Below, one piece after another: positions 33,415 to 43,677 of a stretch of 64,000 nt of DNA; the first letter of the stretch is position 1; every line of letters starts with the position of its first letter. The notes beneath the pieces are model-generated. The model was given only the letters and a program-made list of their open reading frames with translations, did not search any database and had not been told where the DNA came from. Source of the stretch: Adiantum capillus-veneris (Eukaryota; Streptophyta; Polypodiopsida; Polypodiales; Pteridaceae); the NCBI GenBank assembly GCA_014529385.2, contig CM043943.1, positions 98,778,355 to 98,842,354 on the forward strand, written 5' to 3'. Position numbers and translations under genes: made by a program.

Positions 33415-33873
33415 TCAAGGGAATAGGATGTTGTAGAGGTTGGGGGGAAACCCTAAGGCTAAACCCCTATCCTCGTTGTTGAGATAAACAAAGTCATCAT
33501 CCATGAGATCATATGTGCCATCCGTGTAGTCCTGTAAATTTTCTTCTTCATCATAGGTGCCCATGTTTACTAAGAAGGTCACTAGACGCCTATAGTCATC
33601 TTGGTTAAAAGGGTAAGCTTGTGCAATGGGAGAAACGCTCTCTTCTAAGTATGGATCAGACGTGGTCAAGAGACGTATCAGCCATTCTAACTCCTCAAAA
33701 TTCCTCTCACATGCTAGCGTACCTATCAAATCCCATTCACATGCAAGCACTGGAAAGACCATGTGAAATATTTGTGAAAAGTAACGAGGGTACCTCTCAC
33801 CCAAGGCAGGAGTGGATGACTCTAGCGTACTAGCCATATCTGTACACGAAAATAGATGATGGTTAGAGTGCAA
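33415..33873 (-). CDS. Acidic 152-residue accessory ORF of Athila-like element
   Basis: An intact frame with no recognised domain, downstream of the integrase frame. It has an aromatic-rich middle (FSQIFHMVFPVLACEW), an Asp/Glu-rich C-terminal half (EEENLQDYTDGTYDLMDDD) and ends NLYNILFP. No signal peptide or membrane segment is evident, so it does not look like the env-like protein reported in some Athila elements. It is in a different frame from Pol. The absence of stops while the rest of the element has several may be chance given its short length. Confidence 0.5.
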   Translation of the reverse strand: MHSNHHLFSCTDMASTLESSTPALGERYPRYFSQIFHMVFPVLACEWDLIGTLACERNFEELEWLIRLLTTSDPYLEESVSPIAQAYPFNQDDYRRLVTFLVNMGTYDEEENLQDYTDGTYDLMDDDFVYLNNEDRGLALGFPPNLYNILFP

Positions 33874-34084
33874 ATATTACAAGGGTCGTGTTCTTGTGCA
33901 TAATTTGTTTTTATGATTTTGTGTTATGGCTCTTGCTCTTTTACTTTTTTATCTTGTTTTAGTGAGTATAAGGCTTTATATATACATTCCCTAAGATTGG
34001 AGATTAAGAGGTCAGGGAGAAAGGTTGAGAGGGAAGCAAGTGAATAATGGATATCCACAAACACTCCCCCCTTCCTTGGGTAGA

Positions 34085-34861
34085 TCATACCGTTTGAAAT
34101 GATGTCGTCACCCTTTGAAACCAATTGTTCCAGTTGGTAATAGGTGAGGATTTTTGCCAGTAGTTTTCTATTACCCTAAGTGCCTCGTCAAGTTGCAAGG
34201 GTGGTAAGGTACTCTCCCAGGATCGAACTTGAAGTGGTTCATCAGGTGATTCTTGAACACTGGGAGGAGTGGATTCTTTTGTAGCTTCATGGAGGTCCAC
34301 TACTATAGATGGAGGTTGTGTAGAAGCTTTTACCTCTATGGATGTATTACATGAGGAGCTAGAAGCTTCATGGAACTCCCCCCTTCCTGAGCTAGGTGGA
34401 ATAAATTGGTTTTGCCTTGGAGCCCAAACTAGCTCTGGACTAGGTGTGTAGCATTCTGTGATCTTTCCCTTCCCACGGTCTGCCATTGGCTTTAACGTTA
34501 CACTGTTTGACTCATATGGTTTAGGTGTCGATAGGGAAGGACACATTTTACGTTTAGGTACCCAAATTTGCTCATTTCCATCATAGTAGCCTTGGGCTTC
34601 TAATAGTCATTTTGGAATCCATTGTGATTTGGTCTTGAATCTCCTAGAGCGCGCTCTTGGTTCTCCAGGGAAATTTTTTCTTGAAATGGATGGGAGGGTT
34701 GAGGTAGTTGGAAGTAAGGCCTTGGGGACCCATTGATATGTACTCTTAGGTCGTGTAGGTTGAGTACTTGCAATATTACTGCTTGCTGCAACTACAAGTG
34801 TTGAAGTGCTAGGTTCATGGGTAGCCGGCAAAGACGAGTTAACCACCTTGGCTTGTGAATG
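34085..34861 (-). pseudogene. In-frame extension after Pol with W-x-P-K/R repeats
   Basis: Frames 34607-34846 and 34085-34546 are in the same reading frame as the integrase ORF, separated from it and each other only by TAA (34862-34864) and TGA (34607-34609). The predicted chain has a recurring short motif: YQWVPK, SQWIPK, IWVPKRK and LVWAPRQ, spaced by Ser/Pro/Thr-rich stretches. The C-terminal part is Ser/Glu-rich and ends near NWNNWFQRV. No family is recognised. It may once have been the tail of the polyprotein, after the second protease-like domain. Confidence 0.5.
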
Positions 34862-36757
34862 TTAGCTATCCTTCAACTTTGCTAGAGTTTGCAACGTAGG
34901 TGACTTTGCTTGAATGATAGGGATAAGAGTCAGTGGTCGCGTCGTGACACTACCAGTATCCCAATCAATAGTGCATTTGGTTTCCAACATCCACGTGCGT
35001 CCCAGGTTTACGTTACCTTCCATAGCTCCCGCGGGCATGACTAGAAACCTCTGCACTATGCTTCCATTGTCATAGACAATAGGGGTCTGAAGGACTCCAA
35101 GAATAGCAGTTTTCTTTTTATTAATGCCCTTGACTTGCATCGTACTCGGGGATAGGGTCGGTTTCCCTAATTGACACCAAACTCCATAGGATAACAAATT
35201 GTGTTTAGCTCCCATATCTAATAAGGCATTGTATAGTACTTTCCCATAGGGGCTATTTAGCTCAATTGGGTATCGTAGGGGTGGCTCAGATTCTAATGAG
35301 TCGTCATTTGTGTCCTCGAAAAATGCTTGCGTGATTCCCAGATTAGCCTCTCGTTGGCGTCTAAGACGTTGTTGTCGTTCTCGAGCCTCAACTCTTGCTT
35401 GGAATTTTTTAAGCTCTCCTTGTTTCTTGGCAGCCTTCTTTTGATGGATGGCTTGCAACTCTTCCTGGCTTAGAGGATCATAATATCTTTTGAATTTACT
35501 CCCATTAAGGAATCCAATGGTTTCAACTCCATCTAGAGTCTCCACACAAATGGTACCTTGCGGGGTAATTTCACACACTTGATATGGTCCCTTACCAGCG
35601 TATTTCAATTTCTTCTTTTCATTACGTACCCCGTACATAAGAACTTTATCACCAACCTTGATGTCTTTATCCTTTAAATGGCTATCGAACCACTTCTTTC
35701 TCCTATCCTTCTCCACTAGAGCATTTCGCATAGCTAATTGCCTCTCTTCATCTAGCCTTTCCAGGATATATAATCGCTCAACTAAGGGGTTACCATCCCA
35801 ACCTTCTTGAGAAGCTACTCGAAGACTAGGAATGACAAACTCCCATGGCATAACTACTTCTTGGCCATACACCATTTTAAACGGTGTGCAATTAATAGCA
35901 ACTTTATACGCAGTACGATAAGCCCATAAAGATGATGTAAGCATTAGGTCCCAATCAGTGCGATTAGCCTCAACTGTCTTTGTCAAAATGGAGATGAGAG
36001 TTTTGTTGGTACTCTCAGCTTGGGCATTTGCTTGGGGATAATAGGGTGTAGACTTGTGGTGAGATATCATGAAGTTTGATGTGAGTTCTTTTATTACTTC
36101 ATTTATAAAATGAGTTCCATTGTCACTCACAAGTTTAAAGGGGCATCCAAAACGTGTGATAATGTTCTCAAAGAGGAACTTAGCTGTTGTTTTTGCATCC
36201 GCCTTTCGTGTTGCTTTTGCTTCAGCCCATTTGGTTACATAGTCGGTAGCCACAATGATATATCGTGATTGCGTGTTACGTACAGCCGGACTAATCGGTC
36301 CTACAAAGTCTAAGCCCCACTTTTCAAATGGTTGGGTTACCTTGATGGGATGTAGAGGCATCCTATCCCTTCTTTGTGGCTTGTTGAAGCGTTGGCATTC
36401 ATCACATCCCTTTGCAAAAAGTGATGCATCCTTAAACAGAGTGGGCCACCAATAGCCTGACTGTAAGATCTTTCGGGCAGTCAACTTTCCTGAAAAGTGA
36501 CCACCAGCTACGTCCATGTGTGCCTCTTGTAGAATATATAAATACTCATCCTCATGGGCACAGCGTCTAAGAACATCATCTTTTCCTCTCTTATAGAGAG
36601 TTCCAGCCAATAAACAATAGGGTTCGCATTCCTTGATTAATTTTCGAGCTATATCTTTTCGCAGCTCTTTGGGTGGAAAACCATTAACTAAGAAGTTAAC
36701 AATCTTTTCACTCCATTCAGGCATTGTCTCAACAATGAACAAAGGAGTATCAGGCAA
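34862..36757 (-). CDS. Integrase with C-terminal second protease-like domain, Athila-like element
   Basis: A 631-residue open frame. The zinc region (about residues 75-125) has HMDVAGGH and CDEC; the catalytic core has LDFVGPIS, VSDNGTHF and PQANAQAESTNK, giving an intact D,D,E set; GQEVVMPWE, VGDKVLMY and KYAGKGPYQV follow as in plant Ty3 integrases. After a basic coiled stretch (about residues 440-490) a retropepsin-like domain begins: NALLDMGAKHNLLS, then VLQTPIVYDNG, FLVMPAGAM and LGRTWMLE with CTIDW. The protease before RT is also present (38308-39735), so the element encodes two such domains. The frame starts one register off the RT frame because of a one-base change near 36757. Confidence 0.85.
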   Translation of the reverse strand: MPDTPLFIVETMPEWSEKIVNFLVNGFPPKELRKDIARKLIKECEPYCLLAGTLYKRGKDDVLRRCAHEDEYLYILQEAHMDVAGGHFSGKLTARKILQSGYWWPTLFKDASLFAKGCDECQRFNKPQRRDRMPLHPIKVTQPFEKWGLDFVGPISPAVRNTQSRYIIVATDYVTKWAEAKATRKADAKTTAKFLFENIITRFGCPFKLVSDNGTHFINEVIKELTSNFMISHHKSTPYYPQANAQAESTNKTLISILTKTVEANRTDWDLMLTSSLWAYRTAYKVAINCTPFKMVYGQEVVMPWEFVIPSLRVASQEGWDGNPLVERLYILERLDEERQLAMRNALVEKDRRKKWFDSHLKDKDIKVGDKVLMYGVRNEKKKLKYAGKGPYQVCEITPQGTICVETLDGVETIGFLNGSKFKRYYDPLSQEELQAIHQKKAAKKQGELKKFQARVEARERQQRLRRQREANLGITQAFFEDTNDDSLESEPPLRYPIELNSPYGKVLYNALLDMGAKHNLLSYGVWCQLGKPTLSPSTMQVKGINKKKTAILGVLQTPIVYDNGSIVQRFLVMPAGAMEGNVNLGRTWMLETKCTIDWDTGSVTTRPLTLIPIIQAKSPTLQTLAKLKDS

Positions 36758-38301
36758 TTCACATCAACCCCCGTAGGAGCTTCGCCATTAGGGATACGAG
36801 ATAAATGATCCGCCATGACATGTTTCCTCCCAGGCCTCACAACAACGGTGATGTCAAACTCAAGAAGAATTAACAACCATCGTGTAATTCGACCTGTGGA
36901 ACATGGCTTGTTTACCAAATATAGCAATGCTTGATGATCAACATAAAACACAAACTTGGTAGCAAGAAGGTAATAGCAAAATTTCTTTACTGCGTAAATC
37001 ATAGCTAGACCTTCGCACTCTGTAGTAGTGTAGTTCATCTCGGCATCATTTAATTGGCGACTTGCAAAGCTAATAGGGTAGTCCAATTTATGTTCTCCTG
37101 GTTGAGTTAGAACACACCCAATAGCAAAATTTGATGCATCAATATGCACATGAAAAGGTACATTCCAATCAGGTGTTCGCAGGATTGGAGCACTTGTTAG
37201 GGTCTTCTTTAATAACTCATAAGATTGATGACATTCTTCCGTCCAGTGAAACTCGATAAGAAGCTTGTACAATGGACGCGCTATCTCGGCAAAGTTTAAA
37301 ATAAACCTTTGATAATAACCAACATGGCCCATAAATCTTTGAACTCCTTTATAGTTCGTAGGTGGTGGCAAATCGGCAATGGCTTTAATCTTACTCTCAT
37401 CTGTGGATATCCTGTTCTTGGACACTATATGCCCTAGAATGACTCCATGCTTAACCCAAAATTGGCATTTGAAAGGGTTCAATGAGATGTGATAAAATCT
37501 GCACCTTTCAAATATTTTTCGTAGATATAACAAATGCTTCTCCCAAGAAGAATAAACACAAAGGTCGTCTAGGAAAGCTTCACAAAACTCCCTTAGAAAT
37601 TCTTTAAACGCAGTGTTTATTAATCGTTGGAATGTAGCAGGGGCATTTGTTAAGCCAAAAGCCATAACACGAAATGCAAACACTCCAAAATCTGTGATAA
37701 AAGCAGTTTTAGCTTGGTCCTCTAATGCAATTGTGATTTGATTGTAACCAGAGTACCCATCTAAAAAGTTATAAGCTTCCTTGCCCGCAACTCTTTCAAG
37801 CACATGTTCTGAATATGGCAAGGGATAATGATCTCTCCTAGTAGTTGCATTAACTTTCTTGAGGTCCACGCACACTCTTAGATTCCCATTCTTTTTTAGC
37901 ACAATGACTATTGGAGAAACCCATTCTGAGTGCTCAATAGGGTATATGAATCCACATTGGATAAGTTTTTCGATCTCCTCTTGTACAATTTTGGTGTACT
38001 TAGGATTCATTGGATAGGGTCGTTGCTGGACGGGTTTAGCAGTGTTGATCATGGGAATTGTATGATGCACCACAGAAGGTGGAACGCCCTTCATGTCATG
38101 ATATGTCCAAGCAAAGATATCCTTGTATTCCTTGAGGAGCTCCTTAAGTACAGCCTCTTCAGTTTCGGTAAGGTCTTGAGCAATAAAGACTGGTTTAGAC
38201 TCCTCACCTAGTTCTGCTAATTCTATCTCTTTAACTACCGCTGGACCATCATAGACTCCACTGCTTCCATTGGTAGGTATTCGTTGGGCTTTGGCATACA
38301 C
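36688..38301 (-). CDS. Reverse transcriptase and RNase H of Athila-like element
   Basis: A 537-residue frame with IPMINTAKPVQQRPYPMNP, LIQCGFIYPIEHSEWVSP, VCVDLKKVNATTRRDHYPLP, DGYSGYNQI, FGLTNAPATFQR, and catalytic FLDDLCVYS. RNase H motifs HIDASNFAIG, TECEGLAMIYAV, VDHQALLYL and MADHLSR keep all catalytic acidic residues. It goes directly to the integrase, so no second RNase H is present, as expected for Athila rather than Tat. The last 30 residues (after EAPTGVDV) are out of frame because of the one-base change near 36757. The N-terminal side is joined in frame to the protease ORF across a single TGA at 38308-38310. Confidence 0.93.
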   Translation of the reverse strand: MYAKAQRIPTNGSSGVYDGPAVVKEIELAELGEESKPVFIAQDLTETEEAVLKELLKEYKDIFAWTYHDMKGVPPSVVHHTIPMINTAKPVQQRPYPMNPKYTKIVQEEIEKLIQCGFIYPIEHSEWVSPIVIVLKKNGNLRVCVDLKKVNATTRRDHYPLPYSEHVLERVAGKEAYNFLDGYSGYNQITIALEDQAKTAFITDFGVFAFRVMAFGLTNAPATFQRLINTAFKEFLREFCEAFLDDLCVYSSWEKHLLYLRKIFERCRFYHISLNPFKCQFWVKHGVILGHIVSKNRISTDESKIKAIADLPPPTNYKGVQRFMGHVGYYQRFILNFAEIARPLYKLLIEFHWTEECHQSYELLKKTLTSAPILRTPDWNVPFHVHIDASNFAIGCVLTQPGEHKLDYPISFASRQLNDAEMNYTTTECEGLAMIYAVKKFCYYLLATKFVFYVDHQALLYLVNKPCSTGRITRWLLILLEFDITVVVRPGRKHVMADHLSRIPNGEAPTGVDVNCLILLCSLLRQCLNGVKRLLTS

Positions 38302-38307
38302 AACCTT

Positions 38308-39735
38308 TCACTCCCCCGTGGTATAAGATTTAAAATATTCAGGAGCCGTATGTAAGTCAGCAGGCTCTTGTCCTGACGGAGACCTTTCTTTTAGTTCTGC
38401 CTCCTTTTGTTGTTGTGCTAACTCTCGGTTTTGACGTCTTCTTATAGTTCGACTCAATTTCGGCTTTGTAACCTCCAATTGAGAGAGGTCAATGGGTCGC
38501 GGGCTGCACCACATGACACTCTGGAGATGTTCACCCCAATTGTCTACTAGCTTTCGATGAGCATCACATGCCCCTAGATAGCTAAGCCATTCTGCAGTAG
38601 ATCTTTCCTTGTTTATCCTAGATCTCACATTTGCTCGATATCGTCGTCTCTTATATGACCTTTGTTTCTTGTTAAGCTTTTGATTTTGGTAAATGTTTGA
38701 ACTCGACTCACTTGATAGGTCTTCGCTTGTATCTTCTTCACTCTCATATAAATTACCATAGATGGTTGTACTAGGCCTTGAGTGTTCAGTTTCTATACTT
38801 GGCTCACTCGATGTTTCCTCAGGTTTTGAATCCATTTCTCCCTGAGATTCCATTTCTGATGTGTATTGGCCTGAAGCCTTTGAGGAATCATCGGTTTCAC
38901 TCTCAGGTAGGTGTGCCTCTTTCTTATCATCGGATGTTACATGCGCTACACCTAACATGTTTACTGGTGCAATGTGTGGTATCTCTTCCCCATCTGGTGT
39001 TACCCAGGTTGTTCCTCTAGCTCCCCATGTATCTATAGTTCCCGCTAGGTGCACCCAATCGACATTGTCTGACTCAGCCATTCCGGGTAGGATATCCATA
39101 TAAGGAGAGTTCTCCCCATTATCCGTGTCTTCGTCACACGTGTAACAATACTGTAATGGAGCTGAGTGAATTGTTGTGTCTGATCGATTATCAATGATGA
39201 ATTTATTTCCTAGAGGATGCGTTCGACCACTTAAAAGATCAACTCGAATGACAGAGTCTTGGAACTGTAAGTAGACGTGGTTTTTGGACCAGTCATGCAA
39301 CATTTTTGCTTCCCTCATGAATGGACGCCCTAAGATCATCTCAAATGACATAGGATGCTTGGAAAAATCCATAACAAGGAAAGTCTGCCTTACCTTGTGT
39401 CCCAAGACCTTGATTCTGAGATCCTTTAGCATTCCAATAGGCGTAACAATAGATCCATTAGCCATTTTTACCACTACGCTCGTGGCTTCAAGGTGAGGTC
39501 GCCCCATAGACTCCCAACAACTCTTTGTCACCATGCTCACTCCCGCACCACCGTCAAGGACCCCCTTTACAGTTAATCCTTTAGTAGTGATTGGTAGAGT
39601 AGCATTAGATTCATCACCTTCAAAGTATTGCCCCAACTTGTTAACGGGTACTTCAATTACATATTCATGTCCCGCTAGGTTAGATGGTGGTGCTAAATGT
39701 TCCTCATCATTCATTACCGAGTCAGGTTTGTTCAT
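38308..39735 (-). CDS. Protease (first) and adjoining polyprotein, Athila-like element
   Basis: A 475-residue frame. Retropepsin motifs are VLDGGAGVSMV (residues about 56-66), ANGSIVTPIGML, and MILGRPFM, so the catalytic triplet is DGG, common in this lineage. The middle (about residues 255-345) is Ser/Glu-rich and low in structure. The C-terminal part is basic (YKRRRYRANVRSR) and then leads to RT. It would process Gag-Pol. It shares frame with Gag and RT, separated by single stops. Confidence 0.85.
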   Translation of the reverse strand: MNKPDSVMNDEEHLAPPSNLAGHEYVIEVPVNKLGQYFEGDESNATLPITTKGLTVKGVLDGGAGVSMVTKSCWESMGRPHLEATSVVVKMANGSIVTPIGMLKDLRIKVLGHKVRQTFLVMDFSKHPMSFEMILGRPFMREAKMLHDWSKNHVYLQFQDSVIRVDLLSGRTHPLGNKFIIDNRSDTTIHSAPLQYCYTCDEDTDNGENSPYMDILPGMAESDNVDWVHLAGTIDTWGARGTTWVTPDGEEIPHIAPVNMLGVAHVTSDDKKEAHLPESETDDSSKASGQYTSEMESQGEMDSKPEETSSEPSIETEHSRPSTTIYGNLYESEEDTSEDLSSESSSNIYQNQKLNKKQRSYKRRRYRANVRSRINKERSTAEWLSYLGACDAHRKLVDNWGEHLQSVMWCSPRPIDLSQLEVTKPKLSRTIRRRQNRELAQQQKEAELKERSPSGQEPADLHTAPEYFKSYTTGE

Positions 39736-39759
39736 ATGTGCAAACTGTGGTAATCTGGC

Positions 39760-40110
39760 CTATAATTCTCCATTGAGGAAGGCTCGAAGAGCTGAGACTA
39801 GCTCGGGGTCTTTATATAGTTTGGACATGATGGTGGTTCTAGCTTCTGAAGACATGAAATCCATCAATTTGGCAACATTTCATGGCATCTTGTGGGACGT
39901 AGGACTGTGACAAGAGAATGGTGAAGATGGAATCTCCACTTCCTCAAGGGGGTCGGGCATTCCCTCACCAAACATTCTCTCTAGTAGGAAAGGTGTGTGT
40001 CCACTTTCAGATGTCCTACCCTCACTCTCTTCCCGAATGATACTGGGTATAGCTAACGGCCTGTAGTTCTTGTGAGGTTGAACTTGTGTGGGAAACACTG
40101 TGTCTGACAT
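39760..40110 (-). pseudogene. Gag-protease junction with in-frame stops
   Basis: The same reading frame continues from Gag to protease but holds TAG (40111-40113), TGA (39880-39882) and TAG (39760-39762). The peptide between (SSEARTTIMSKLYKDPELVSALRAFL and so on) is ordinary coding composition, so it is polyprotein broken by point changes. Confidence 0.6.
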
Positions 40111-43100
40111 CTAGATATGTTTGGGTTCAGGTTCTAATATTCGTTGAGTTTCTTCCACCAAACCCCTCAGTTGTTGGACTCGTTCAATTTCCACTGTTGG
40201 GTTTGGATAGGTTCCAATCTTTCTCTTGCAATCCTCATTTTTTGTCTCTCGTGGTTTATCTTGGGGGTTCGCAACTGGGTGGTTTAACTTTGAATACTCT
40301 TTTGGTGTTCGTCGTAATTCCCTCTCGTGATCCTCCTCACTGGCTTTTTCCTTTGTAGTAATAGTTTTGGTCTCTGTGGTCTCTATCGAATCTGAGTCAT
40401 CCTCAGGGTCATTCATATACACGAGATCCTCTCCTGTCCCTATGTTAGTCTTTGAACTAGGTTTTGAGCTAGAAGCATTAAGGGATTTCTTTCTTCGTGT
40501 TTTCTTCTTTCTTGCTCGGCCAATGGATGTAGCATCTCTCTCTTCGAGGATGTAATTTTGCTTTTGGAGCATCGACCGTGTGAGTGCATTCACTGGTGCT
40601 ATGTTTATAGTTGGTGGTGTCCCATCAACAATCTCTATTATGTTCAATGGTGTGATTTTCGGTGCGTTTGGATTGTTAGGACATTGTGCGATCAAATGAT
40701 CTATGCCACAACAATTACAAGTGAGTATTGGCATTGCCAATGCACTCCCTTGACTTGTTTGCATTAGTGCAGCATTCTTTTGCATTCTAATGGGGCACTC
40801 AGCTACTCGATGTGGTCCACCACATTCGTAGCACTGAAGAGGTGGTCTCCTGGCAAAACTATTAATGTTTTGGCCTCTTGCTGCTAGCGCAGTAGCTTGA
40901 TATACCGGTTTGATTTGTCCCCAATGGTCTTCCATATAGTACATGGGACACTCCTCAAGCATGTCGACTCCATAGGTGATACTAGAGTCTATGTCCTCTT
41001 CGCAATCTACATAAGTACTAGATGACTCGCAACCTATTTGGTTCATAGGTGTAACTCTTGGATGAGGGGGTTGCGGTCCTAGCACTGGAGGTGGCAACGG
41101 TGTGGTTTGGACCACATTTTGGGTTCTAGGGACCATGTGTTGTAATGGCAACTGTTGCTCCATGGGTGGGGTAGGCATCAATGCAAGAACTCGAGGTGAG
41201 TCTGCCCAAGCTATAGGCGGTCTATTTTCCATGATGCGTTTAAGCATTAGGCAATCCTTCGCTTGATGGCCATACCTACCACACGCGTTACAAGTCCCGT
41301 TAAACTTTACTCTGAAAGTAGGGCATTCACTCGTAGTATGTGGGCCCAAGAAAATTGAGCACCATTGTTGCTCCCTTCTTGGATACATATGAGTGTTTTG
41401 TGGAGCACGATTACCCCTAAGGCTTTCTTGGATGGCCTTGGTGAGATCTGCCAAAGTCATCTCAGATATCGTTTGCTCTTTCACGATTGGCTTTATCTTC
41501 ATTGGCTCATGCCCTGACGCTTGCGAGCTACTAGACTTCGGCTCGGCGGACACTCTTTCTCCTGCAATCATTAAATTATCCTCCAATTGGATTGCATTCA
41601 TGGTGACTGCTTCCCAAGTAGTGATACCTCTAATGACTAGGCCATTATAGATACTTTCATGTCGTAGTCCCCTAATGAATCTATCGAGCAATTGGTTGTT
41701 GTTGAATCGCTCGTTTGGATTGCATCGAGAATTCAAATTCTTTACGCGACTAATGAAGTCTCTCACGGATTCACCTTCTTCTCGTTGGGCTTTCTGGAGC
41801 TGAGAGGCTACACCCCAAAGTACTCCCTTTCGTATGTATTCTTTTAAGAACAGTCTCCTAAGAGTAGAGTAGATCGTTTTCTCTTCTACTCTTAAGGTTC
41901 TATACCAATCTCCAGCCTTTCCGCTTAGGGTCAAACTCAAAGCCTTACACTTATGTAGCTCATTGTGCTCTTCCAAGGAATCGCACACAGGTTCAAAGAC
42001 TTCCATATGCTTTCTAGCATCTCCGTCTCCACTGAATTTCTATGTGAGCTTAGCTACTTGAACTGCCTTGCCCCTAGGCTCTCTATCAGGTGCACTACGC
42101 ATGTTTTCCGCAATAGAGTGACCGATAGTTTGAGCAAATGCTGCCAAATCTCCTATTTGAGCAGGTATAATGGGTGTATGTGCTCCTGGAACCACATGTG
42201 AGATGGGAGTTGGCCTTGGCCTTGGCATACGCGCGGCTCTTGGGTCCCATATTTCGTATGGTGGTGTACCAGACGGTGGTCCAAAGTTTACAGGCGTGGC
42301 CCTAGGCATAGGGGGTGCCTGATATGGCATGTTATTATTAAATGGCATGGCTCCACTTGTATAAGAGCTTGGATAATGCAATTGTGGATTGTAAGCTCTT
42401 GGAATAATCGGAGGTGTAGGAGCTACATGAGGCTAAGGTACGACAGGTGCACATGATTGATACATACATGTAGGTATAGTTGGGGGCACTGTGCTACTAG
42501 GCATCGGCGCAGTGTTAACAAATGAACTCCATGGTGTACTTCTTGTCATGCTCACCACTGGGATATGCATGGTAGCCGTAGTATCATTAAGAGAAAGATG
42601 AGCTAGATCTGGGAAGGTAAAGCTGCCACTTGTGGGTTCAGATTGTACTGAGGCTCCTGGCGAAACAACATATGGAGGATCAAGGGGGCTCACTGAGGGA
42701 GTCTCCATTTGTGATAGGGTTGGTTGGTTGGCCTTTCCCGTATCCAAGAATCTCATTAGGCCTGTTGAAGGCATGTTGATCCCTGTGTTCTGTCTTTCTA
42801 ACTCGACAATCCTATGGAGAACATCACAGACTTTCTGTTGTTGCTCATCTATGCTAGTAGCACCCGATGTGGATTGTAGAACATCTAACCAACCCACATG
42901 ATAGGTGTTTCCTGTGTACCGATCAGTTAAAGCTTCTGCTTGTAGGTCATACTCCCAATTTTTGTTTAGGAATATCCCATCTAGGCCTGGCATGCTGGAG
43001 GTTTCCCTTGAAGTGGAAGCATTATTGCTCCCCATTGCTTGCCCCTCCGTGACTGCTACCTTGGGAGCACTCGGTTGCTCGGCTGGCATGATTGTTGTCA

Positions 43101-43677
43101 TAGGAGCCTTTGCTTTCAGGGCTCGACTTTGTTCTAGCTTTCATAGGTTCTCAATTTCCCTCTCCCTTGTTGCTTGCATATAGCGTTCGATCTCTTGCAC
43201 TTCGGCAAGACTCCTACCATCGGGTAGTAGAACCTCAAAGGGAGATAGTCCTAAAGGATCAAGAGGTGCAGTGGATGGAACATTCACATGCACACTCTCA
43301 AGAAGCATAGGGTCTATTTTAGGCATGAATGACGAATTTACTTCCCCACTCCCTTCATTTATTTCATTAACCGCATGTTCGGAGCGAGTAGCTCTACTAA
43401 GGGTCTCTTTTAAGCGACTAAACACGCTGGACCCCGGCCGTGGGCCCATGGCATGCATGTCTTGACTTGAACTATCAGGGTTTGGTGTAGGATACCCCTC
43501 CATGACTTCGTAGTCAGAGGAAGAATCACTAGACGCGATATGAGGGTCTTGGGTCGCGCTATCTTGAGTCCCGGCCGAAGGTCCAGAACCTAGGGTGGAG
43601 GAATAATGGGTGCCCGCGTAAATGGAGGCACTACCAATATGCTCGTGCTCTAACACTCGTCCAGAGCGTAGGTTCAT
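40111..43677 (-). pseudogene. Gag with long N-terminal extension and zinc-knuckle array, Athila-like element
   Basis: One reading frame opens at 43677 (MNLRSGRV) and runs to 40111, broken by TGA at 43141-43143, TAG at 42433-42435 and TAG at 42040-42042. About 545 residues of Pro/Ser/Met-rich sequence come before the capsid-like core (KFSGDGDARKHMEVFE, AGDWYRTL, FLKEYIRKG, RDFISRVKNL, LDRFIRGL). Zinc knuckles follow: CNACGRYGHQAKDC (near 41250-41292), CYECGGPHRVAEC (near 40795-40838), CNCCGIDHLIAQC (near 40680-40722), and a degenerate one WCSIFLGPHTTSEC (near 41328-41370) lacking the second Cys. The C-terminus is basic then Ser/Thr/Glu-rich. Gag would build particles and package RNA. Confidence 0.85.

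Noticed and set aside
39533-39910. Plus-strand frames inside the Athila-like element
   Set aside because: They are antisense shadows of the protease/Gag frame, which has clear motifs on the minus strand.
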